Assembly: GCA_012799265.1 (NCBI GenBank)
Contig: JAAZLP010000015.1
Coordinates: 1-5,285 of the forward strand
DNA from: Phyllobacteriaceae bacterium
GTDB taxonomy: Bacteria > Pseudomonadota > Alphaproteobacteria > Rhizobiales > Devosiaceae
Direction of reading: 5' to 3'
DNA: 5,285 nt
Position numbers and translations under genes: made by a program. This document shows, piece by piece, positions 1-4,671 of this stretch. The notes under the pieces are model-generated. The model worked only from the letters and a program-made list of their open reading frames with translations, made no database searches and was not told where the DNA came from. The first letter of the stretch is position 1; every line of letters starts with the position of its first letter.

Positions 1-420
1 CTCATCCCCTATCTCACGGCTCTCGAAAATATCGTCCTGCCGCTTCGCTTTGCCCCTGCTCGGCTCAAGACAGCCGGTGGTTGGGCAGAGGCCCGCAAGT
101 CGGCTGAAGCCATGCTTGCTGAAATCGGGCTACCGGTGGAACAGCATGGGCAACTTCCAGCCTCCCGGCTCAGCGTCGGCCAGCAGCAGCGCGTGGCGGT
201 ATTGCGGGCGATGATCGGCGCGCCAGGTCTGATCATTGCCGACGAACCGACATCGGCGCTTGATGCCGATCGGCGGGCGGCATTTCTCGAGATGCTCGGC
301 TCTCAACTGCAGCGCACTGGCGCTGCCTTGCTCATGCTTAGCCATGACCACGAGATTGCTCGGCATTTCGATCGCACCGTGCCGCTCGAAACCATCGTCA
401 GGACGGAGCGCATGCCATGA
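1..420 (+). CDS. ABC transporter ATP-binding protein, C-terminal part (LolD/MacB-like)
   Basis: This is the last 139 codons of an ABC ATPase; the N-terminus with Walker A and the Q-loop glutamine lies left of the window. The fragment opens with LIPYLTALENIVLP, which normally follows the Q-loop. It then shows the signature LSVGQQQR (residues 57-64), a variant of LSGGQ, the Walker B motif LIIADEP (77-83) with catalytic Glu82, the D-loop SALD (85-88) and the H-switch His115 in LSHD. It should energise the permease that follows, with which it shares an ATGA stop/start overlap, so the two are probably translationally coupled. The MacB/LolD class acts on envelope substrates by mechanotransmission or lipoprotein extraction rather than by a classical import channel. 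The substrate cannot be read from this fragment. The ATPase call is secure; the subfamily rests on the partner permease. Confidence 0.95.
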   Translation, partial: LIPYLTALENIVLPLRFAPARLKTAGGWAEARKSAEAMLAEIGLPVEQHGQLPASRLSVGQQQRVAVLRAMIGAPGLIIADEPTSALDADRRAAFLEMLGSQLQRTGAALLMLSHDHEIARHFDRTVPLETIVRTERMP

Positions 421-1676
421 CACCGGCCGGCCTCGCCTGGAAAAGCCTCCGCAATCGTCTTGGCATGGTGCTGCTCACCATCTGCTGTATCGCCTTCTCG
501 GTGTGCCTTCTTATTGGCGTTGAAAAGGTTCGCGAAGGCGCCAAGGCCGGGTTTGCCGGAACCGTGGCGGGGGTGGACCTGATCGTCGGTGCACGGACTG
601 GCAGTGTCCAACTCATGCTCAACTCCGTGTTCCGCATCGGCGAGGCCACGGCGAATATAAGCTGGCAAAGCTATCAGGACCTTCTGCAGCGGGATGCTGT
701 CTCCTGGGCAATCCCGATCTCGCTGGGCGATTCCCATCGCGGCTATCGCGTCGTGGGGACCGACCAGTCCTATTTTACCCACTATCGCTATCGCGATGAT
801 GATGCGCTGGCCTTCGCCGAAGGGGCGCCATTCTCCGATCTCTTCGACGTCGTTCTAGGCTCTGCTGTCGCCGAGACCCTTGGATACAGGATCGGCGATG
901 AACTCGTGCTCAACCATGGCCTCGGCAGCGTGGCGCTTGCCGAGCATGCCGAGCTCCCGTTCCGGGTGTCCGGCATCCTGGCGCATACCGGAACGCCAGT
1001 AGACAAGGCGCTGCATGTGAGCCTCGAAGCCATCGAAGCTATCCATGTTGATTGGCAGAGCGGCGGCATCCCCACTGGCGAACGATCGCCTGCCGACGCC
1101 ATCCGTCAGATGGACCTGACGCCCACAAGCGTCACGGCCGCTCTCGTCAAACTCAACTCGCCGCTTGGCATCTTCTCCACGCAGCGCAGCATCAACCAGG
1201 CCAGTGGCGAGGCGCTGAGCGCGGTGATCCCCGGTCTGGCGCTGCTTGAATTGTGGTCAGTCGTCGAGGTCGTCGAAACGGCCCTGCGTCTGGTTACGGT
1301 CTTGATGGTGATTACGACCATTGGCGGCATGATGGCTACCATGATCGCCATGCTCAATGATCGCCGCCGCGAAATGGCGATCCTGCGTGCCTTGGGCGCT
1401 CGACCCGGACAGATCGGAATCCTGCTGATCATGGAAGCAGGCATGATCGGCGCGCTGGGAGCGGTGCTAGGCATCGCCATGGCATATGCAGGTCTTGCCC
1501 TCGGCAGTGGCTGGGTCGAGGCCACTTACGGGCTGGCGCTGGTGCTCGACGCGCCCGGGTTGGTTGACCTGCAGATCGTGGGGCTCATTGTCTTTTTCGC
1601 AGCGCTTGCCGGACTGATCCCGGCTGTGCTCGCCTACCGAAATTCACTTGCCGACGGAATTGCCATTAGGACTTAG
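417..1676 (+). CDS. ABC transporter permease, MacB/FtsX family
   Basis: A complete 419-residue inner-membrane permease with the four-helix MacB/LolC/FtsX layout. Helix 1 is at about residues 15-35. A periplasmic domain of about 250 residues (36-285) follows. Helices 2, 3 and 4 lie at about 289-312, 334-360 and 385-408. The cytoplasmic stretch NDRRREMAILRALGA (314-328) is the conserved FtsX-type segment that contacts the ATPase. The periplasmic part carries GYRIGDELVLNHG and GILAHTGTPVDKALHVSLE followed by EAIHVDW, which I recognise from a Gram-negative permease subfamily commonly found with DUF3299 and DUF2796 genes. The start ATG overlaps the upstream stop by 4 nt, which fixes it. As I recall, the Vibrio zrg zinc locus contains transporters of this general type, so metal-linked transport is possible. 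Lipoprotein or envelope-stress export remains an alternative. Confidence 0.93.
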   Translation: MTPAGLAWKSLRNRLGMVLLTICCIAFSVCLLIGVEKVREGAKAGFAGTVAGVDLIVGARTGSVQLMLNSVFRIGEATANISWQSYQDLLQRDAVSWAIPISLGDSHRGYRVVGTDQSYFTHYRYRDDDALAFAEGAPFSDLFDVVLGSAVAETLGYRIGDELVLNHGLGSVALAEHAELPFRVSGILAHTGTPVDKALHVSLEAIEAIHVDWQSGGIPTGERSPADAIRQMDLTPTSVTAALVKLNSPLGIFSTQRSINQASGEALSAVIPGLALLELWSVVEVVETALRLVTVLMVITTIGGMMATMIAMLNDRRREMAILRALGARPGQIGILLIMEAGMIGALGAVLGIAMAYAGLALGSGWVEATYGLALVLDAPGLVDLQIVGLIVFFAALAGLIPAVLAYRNSLADGIAIRT

Positions 1677-1679
1677 GAG
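1675..1679 (+). promoter_or_regulatory. Shine-Dalgarno of the DUF3299 gene, overlapping the permease stop
   Basis: AGGAG lies 6 nt before the ATG at 1686 and overlaps the permease TAG stop (1674-1676). The layout suggests that ribosomes finishing the permease feed translation of the DUF3299 gene, and it fixes the start of that gene. Confidence 0.8.
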
Positions 1680-1685
1680 TTTGCC

Positions 1686-2237
1686 ATGCGCCGCAGGACA
1701 TTGCTGCTCGCCGGATCTGCCCTGACGCTCGGGACTATCCCGCTCTTCGCGCAGGAAGTGCGGGACTTTGGCTGGATCGAACTCTTGCCGGGAGACGGCA
1801 CGGTCGCCCGTCCGGTCCCGCTTGAGGAACATGACGAAGGCGGCGATGCGCTGCTACGGAATGACGGCGATGTCGAGATCCGCTCCGATATCGATGGGCT
1901 CAAGGTGCGGATGGTGGGCTATGTGACGCCGGTCGGGTTCAAGCCCGGATCACGCATGATGGTGGTCGATACGTTCCTTCTTGCGCCGTTCACCGGTGCC
2001 TGCGTCCACGTCCCGCCGCCACCGGCAAACCAGCTTCTCCTCTGCCACTTCGCCGAGGGCATCCAGCTTGCGACGCGCCTCTCGCTCGATCCCGTTATGC
2101 TGGTCGGCACGCTCAAGGCCGAAAAGGCGTCGGTTGATATCACTGTGGCTGGCTACCAGTTGGAAGTGGAGAGCGCGGAATATGTGTCTTACGAGCGCTC
2201 CAGTTCCATGGACCGCTTCGTGTGGGGCACGAACTAG
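1686..2237 (+). CDS. Exported DUF3299 family protein
   Basis: A 183-residue protein of unknown function, matched to DUF3299 by its core: VRMVGYVTPVGF (74-85), then TFLLAPFTGACVHVPPPP (96-113) and NQ (115-116). Cys106, His108 and the PPPP run are the family hallmark and look like a ligand- or metal-binding or redox site; a further Cys120 follows. The N-terminus MRRRTLLLAGSALTLG resembles a twin-arginine signal with a likely cleavage after LFA (residue 22), so the protein probably acts in the periplasm and may be exported folded. It is the last gene of the ABC operon, 9 nt after the permease, and precedes a strong terminator. Its constant company with this ABC transporter suggests an accessory that binds or hands over the substrate; that is inference. 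Family assignment is strong, function is unknown. Confidence 0.9.
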   Translation: MRRRTLLLAGSALTLGTIPLFAQEVRDFGWIELLPGDGTVARPVPLEEHDEGGDALLRNDGDVEIRSDIDGLKVRMVGYVTPVGFKPGSRMMVVDTFLLAPFTGACVHVPPPPANQLLLCHFAEGIQLATRLSLDPVMLVGTLKAEKASVDITVAGYQLEVESAEYVSYERSSSMDRFVWGTN

Positions 2238-2253
2238 CTCTCCTACAGCTCCG

Positions 2254-2296
2254 AAAAAACAGGAAGGCCGGCCCACTTGTGTGGTGCCGGCCTTTC
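2254..2296. terminator. Bidirectional rho-independent terminator between convergent genes
   Basis: AAGGCCGGC (2264-2272) pairs perfectly with GCCGGCCTT (2286-2294). Inside it CCAC (2273-2276) pairs with GTGG (2281-2284) around a TTGT loop, leaving a single bulged T2285. Read rightward, only a short TTTC follows. Read leftward, six A on the + strand (2254-2259) give a U6 tract 4 nt beyond the perfect stem. It therefore looks best as the terminator of the leftward peptidase gene and probably serves the rightward ABC operon as well. A weaker stem, GACCCC (2303-2308) with GGGGTC (2325-2330), lies between it and the peptidase stop. Confidence 0.85.
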
Positions 2297-2339
2297 TCAT
2301 CAGACCCCTATCAGGGAAAAGGGCGGGGTCCGGAAACTG

Positions 2340-2960
2340 TTACTGGCCGATGGACGCCGTGGTGAAGACGCGGTCGTCGAGCATGTCGACCCACTGGCCG
2401 GCATGGGCCTGCGACTGGCGCTTGATGAACTTGTAGGGCGTGTCGCTCCAGAGGCGGATGGCGCCGTCCTGGTTGTCGAGGACGAAGTCACCGCGATCGG
2501 TGCGGGCGATGAGAACGGCATGGCCGTTGCCATTGGCTTCCTTTACGACTGCGATCATCAGGGTCGATGCGGGCCAGCCGGCATTGATCAGGTCGCGGCG
2601 CTTGGCCAGCGCGAAATCTTCGCAGTCCCCATAGCCGTTCGGATAGGTCCAGAATTCGCCGACGCGATAGAGATCCTGATCGGTCACCGGGACGATGTTC
2701 TGGTTGTAATAGGCATTAATAGAAACCAGCTGCTGCCAGTTGGCATCGGTCAGCGGCATGGCCGGAACGACCTGGGCGTGCGGCTGGCACTCGGCCGGAC
2801 GCGACTGGCAGAATTCGAGGTGGCCGACCGGGATGGAGGTCGGCTTGTCGACGGACTGGATGAAGGCGACATTGGTGAGATCGAGCGCGGCAGCTGGCGA
2901 TACGATCGCCGCGAGTGCCGCGAAAAGCCCGGAAATCAGCGCCTTTTTGTTGAATGCCAT
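2340..2960 (-). CDS. Secreted transglutaminase-like cysteine peptidase (BTLCP, peptidase C93)
   Basis: A 206-residue protein with a Sec signal peptide: KK at 5-6, a hydrophobic stretch and a probable cleavage after AAA (residue 25). The catalytic triad of the bacterial transglutaminase-like cysteine peptidases is intact: Cys113 in YGDCEDFALAK, His147 in NGHAVL and Asp162 in VLDNQ. The Asp112 and Glu114 flanking the cysteine match the acidic residues that bind calcium in the relative LapG. Cys51 and Cys58 could form a disulfide. It should act in the periplasm. LapG cleaves the N-terminus of large adhesins under cyclic-di-GMP control through LapD, but no LapD or adhesin gene is in this window, so that role is only a possibility. 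The ATG at 2960 has a GGGAG ribosome site 8 nt upstream, buried in a hairpin. The gene ends just before a strong terminator. Confidence 0.92.
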   Translation of the reverse strand: MAFNKKALISGLFAALAAIVSPAAALDLTNVAFIQSVDKPTSIPVGHLEFCQSRPAECQPHAQVVPAMPLTDANWQQLVSINAYYNQNIVPVTDQDLYRVGEFWTYPNGYGDCEDFALAKRRDLINAGWPASTLMIAVVKEANGNGHAVLIARTDRGDFVLDNQDGAIRLWSDTPYKFIKRQSQAHAGQWVDMLDDRVFTTASIGQ

Positions 2961-2963
2961 TTT

Positions 2964-2986
2964 GTAGTCTCCCTGATGGAGACCAC
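2964..2986 (-). promoter_or_regulatory. Hairpin that pairs with the peptidase ribosome binding site
   Basis: On the minus strand GTGGTCTCC and GGAGACTAC form a 9-bp stem (eight Watson-Crick pairs and one G-U) around the 5-nt loop ATCAG. The downstream arm contains most of the Shine-Dalgarno GGGAG (2969-2973); the loop supplies its first G. The ATG follows 3 nt after the stem. In mRNA this should hide the ribosome site, so initiation would need the stem to be opened by a protein, an RNA or temperature, or would simply be weak. At DNA level it is also a good dyad for a repressor. No other control element is visible. Confidence 0.55.
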
Positions 2987-3045
2987 GTTAGGCGTCGCAA
3001 CTTAGGGCGATCGGAAAACTACAACGCAGTTTTGATGCAAGTTTT

Positions 3046-3067
3046 ATCGACGCTGTTCAGCGTTGAT
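3046..3067. repeat. Inverted repeat in the gap between the PilZ and peptidase genes
   Basis: ATCGACGCT and AGCGTTGAT form a 9-bp dyad (one G-T mismatch) around GTTC, 38 nt beyond the PilZ stop. No T tract follows on either strand, so it is a poor intrinsic terminator. It could be an operator for the peptidase gene or a 3'-end stem of the PilZ transcript. A second weak stem, CCCTG (3071-3075) with CAGGG (3088-3092), lies beside it. No convincing -35/-10 pair is visible in the 144-bp gap. Confidence 0.4.
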
Positions 3068-3104
3068 TTACCCTGTGGGGCGGCTTGCAGGGGAACAGAG
3101 GCTC

Positions 3105-3737
3105 TCAGTTCATCCGCAGGTTCTGCTGAACCACGGTGAGCATTTCCTGGGCGGCAGCGAATTCCACCGCAACGCCGTTCTGGAAATGGCGGATGACGCG
3201 GGCGCGCATGCGGCCGAGTGTAACCGGCGTGCCCATGGCGGGACGCACGTCGAGCTCGATGGCCGCGCCCGAAAGCGAGATGTCGATGATCTTGCAATTG
3301 TAGCGTCGGCCATCGTCGAGAACGACGGTGGAATGGCGGATATCGGGGACGACGCGCTCGTGACGGCGGTCCTCGGGCAGATTGAGAAGGTCCTTGTTGG
3401 CCAGCCAGGTCAGCTGCGCCGCCATCTTGTCCCGCTTGCGCGGCGAGGCGGCGATATCCATGACGAAGCCGCCATCCACCTGCTGCAGGATGGTGCCTTC
3501 AATGCGGCCGATATGGTCCAGATAGGCAACGATGCGTTCGCCGACGATGCCGGCGATGGGCGCAATGACCACGGCGTCGCCGGGTGACATCGACAGGACC
3601 TGGCACGGAAATTCGCGCCGATCAGCGAGCATATAGCGGCCAAGGATCGAGACCCGGACGCGCTGGAAGCGCTGCTCGGCGACGCTGGTAGCCTTTTCGG
3701 CAGCAGTCTGTGGCGCGGTAATCTCGTCACTTAGCAT
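3105..3737 (-). CDS. Tandem PilZ domain protein, probable cyclic-di-GMP receptor
   Basis: A 210-residue cytoplasmic protein with two PilZ-like halves and no membrane segment or signal. The C-terminal half (about 121-200) has the complete cyclic-di-GMP signature: RRHER (124-128, RxxxR) and DISLSG (152-157, D/NxSxxG), followed by the usual beta-barrel ending GVAVEFA. The N-terminal half (about 21-100) has RFQRVRV (23-29) and SMSPG (49-53) at the equivalent places, so its binding motifs are degenerate. A conserved-looking linker with KRDKMAAQLTWLANK (101-115) joins them. I recall similar tandem-PilZ proteins across the Rhizobiales, some tied to motility. Binding by domain 2 is likely; the output is unknown. 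A TGA two codons upstream fixes the ATG as the first start; its ribosome site is weak. A GTTAAC palindrome lies 39-60 nt upstream. Confidence 0.9.
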   Translation of the reverse strand: MLSDEITAPQTAAEKATSVAEQRFQRVRVSILGRYMLADRREFPCQVLSMSPGDAVVIAPIAGIVGERIVAYLDHIGRIEGTILQQVDGGFVMDIAASPRKRDKMAAQLTWLANKDLLNLPEDRRHERVVPDIRHSTVVLDDGRRYNCKIIDISLSGAAIELDVRPAMGTPVTLGRMRARVIRHFQNGVAVEFAAAQEMLTVVQQNLRMN

Positions 3738-3775
3738 GCGTCAACCCGGTCCACGCATTGGGGAAATCACCAACA

Positions 3776-3797
3776 CGTTAACCGGTCTTGGTTAACG
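3776..3797. promoter_or_regulatory. GTTAAC palindrome upstream of the PilZ gene (possible operator)
   Basis: CGTTAACC (3776-3783) and GGTTAACG (3790-3797) form a perfect 8-bp inverted repeat with a 6-nt spacer, 39-60 nt before the PilZ start and 45 nt or more beyond the PAS stop. TTAAC half-sites recall the alphaproteobacterial regulator CtrA, but the two TTAA are 10 nt apart rather than the canonical 7, so a different dimeric regulator is as likely. With no T tract, it is not a normal terminator for the PAS gene. Confidence 0.5.
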
Positions 3798-3841
3798 GTT
3801 GATGAGGGACGGGCTGCGGATAAGTCGTAAATTGCGTGCCG

Positions 3842-4492
3842 TCAGTTACGGCCGCCGTCGATTACTGCAAGGTGCGCATAACGACGCGCCGAACGGCCGT
3901 AAACTGTCGTTGGAAGACCCATCGAAGGCGGATTTGCATAGGTCACGTCATTGACGACATTGGTCATCAGATCGCTGACATGATCCTCTGCGGCGACTTC
4001 ATCCGGCCAGATCAGTCTCAGGCCGGTGATGCGTTGTTCGAGGATAGGCTGGACGCCGAGCCAGTAGGGCTCGTCCAGCGCCGACATGGCACCCAGGATG
4101 CGGGTATGGGTGGAGCCATTGTGGCGCAGCGGCATGAGAATGGTTTCGAACGTCACCTTGGTCTGGAGGGCAGTGGAGCCCTGGAAGGTGACCAGCGCGA
4201 CTGCATGGTCCTCGGTCACGGCGCGGATCAGCGTTTCCATGGCGTCATGGTCGCGGTCGTGCCAGAGTGCCGAAAACGAGCGGTTCTTCAGTTCGCGGCA
4301 ATAGCTGGTGCAGAGATGCGAGCCTGCGAGACGGAACGAGAAGGCGTCGGAATCGTCGAGTTCGAGAATGAAAGTGTTGGCCAGCGCATCGCGGATACGG
4401 GTGGGGTCGATATCACGACGGTCTGGTGCGCTACGCGACCCACGAATCGTGTTCCAATAGGTATAGAGCGTCTTGGTGCTCGGCATCTGCAT
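3842..4492 (-). CDS. PAS_5 (DUF1457) single-domain PAS protein
   Basis: A 216-residue soluble protein consisting of little more than one PAS-type sensor domain. The family pattern is visible: YTYWNTIRGSRSAPDRRDIDP near the N-terminus (10-30), then NTFILEL (39-45), FRLAGSHLCTSYCRELKNRSF (53-73) and GVQPILEQRITGLRLI further on. There is no kinase, GGDEF or DNA-binding output domain, so it presumably acts through a partner. The frame stays open to an ATG at 4570, which would add 26 residues. I prefer 4492 because the first 20 codons of that extension after the ATG have only 6 G/C third positions, family members start close to the YW motif, and 4570 would put the start within 15 nt of a CtrA-like box. 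The ATG at 4486 is an equally plausible start. The ribosome site is weak (GGAT). Confidence 0.88.
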   Translation of the reverse strand: MQMPSTKTLYTYWNTIRGSRSAPDRRDIDPTRIRDALANTFILELDDSDAFSFRLAGSHLCTSYCRELKNRSFSALWHDRDHDAMETLIRAVTEDHAVALVTFQGSTALQTKVTFETILMPLRHNGSTHTRILGAMSALDEPYWLGVQPILEQRITGLRLIWPDEVAAEDHVSDLMTNVVNDVTYANPPSMGLPTTVYGRSARRYAHLAVIDGGRN

Positions 4493-4584
4493 GGTGAGGA
4501 TCCGCAAACTGGCTGCAGGTAGAGCTCCCCGTGAGTCTGCCTGCGATGATCCTACATTCGCAAAATGCAAATCGTGGCGCCTGC

Positions 4585-4599
4585 TTAAAGGTTAGTTAA
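4585..4599. promoter_or_regulatory. CtrA-type box, TTAA-N7-TTAA
   Basis: TTAA (4585-4588), seven bases and TTAA (4596-4599) match the canonical CtrA full-site spacing. It lies in the 179-bp gap between the divergent PAS and rhomboid genes, 93-107 nt before the PAS start and 73-87 nt before the rhomboid start, so it could serve either promoter. The site is a pattern match only. The known family fact is that CtrA binds TTAA-N7-TTAA(C) in alphaproteobacteria; binding here is inferred. Confidence 0.5.
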
Positions 4600-4600
4600 G

Positions 4601-4637
4601 GTTAACGCCTGTGGCCAAATGTGGAAAAGTTAACGCC
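4601..4637. repeat. GTTAACGCC direct repeat pair in the divergent promoter region
   Basis: GTTAACGCC occurs at 4601-4609 and again at 4629-4637, 28 bp apart and therefore nearly on the same helix face at about three turns. Between them is TGTGGAAAA (4620-4628), one mismatch from a DnaA box on the complementary strand. The copies sit immediately right of the TTAA-N7-TTAA box and 35-71 nt before the rhomboid start, a place suited to regulator binding. The core also occurs at 3791-3797. Confidence 0.45.
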
Positions 4638-4671
4638 GGGCCATGCGGGCCGGGCCTTTGGAACAGTAACC

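Noticed and set aside
303..782. Open frame of 159 codons on the - strand
   Set aside because: It lies opposite the ATPase-permease junction, where both + strand products are conserved.
2277..3005. Open frame of 242 codons on the + strand across the peptidase gene
   Set aside because: It is antisense to a gene with a signal peptide and an intact catalytic triad. Its product has no recognisable domain, and it begins inside the terminator stem-loop.
3046..3067. Intrinsic terminator of the PilZ gene
   Set aside because: The stem is sound, but the bases after it on the minus strand are AAAAC, with no U tract. It is listed as an inverted repeat only.
3063..3587. Open frame of 174 codons on the + strand
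   Set aside because: It is antisense to the tandem-PilZ gene, whose motifs are clear. Such shadow frames are common in GC-rich DNA.
3836..4522. Open frame of 228 codons on the + strand
   Set aside because: It mirrors the PAS_5 gene on the other strand and its product resembles no family I know.
4585..4637. Replication origin
   Set aside because: Only one imperfect DnaA-like box, no AT-rich unwinding stretch and no origin-linked genes such as hemE, dnaA or parAB are visible.
4635..4656. GCCGGGCC occurring twice (4635-4642 and 4649-4656) as a repeat element
   Set aside because: Two GC-rich 8-mers with a 14-bp period are weak in this base composition, and no hairpin with a T tract forms.
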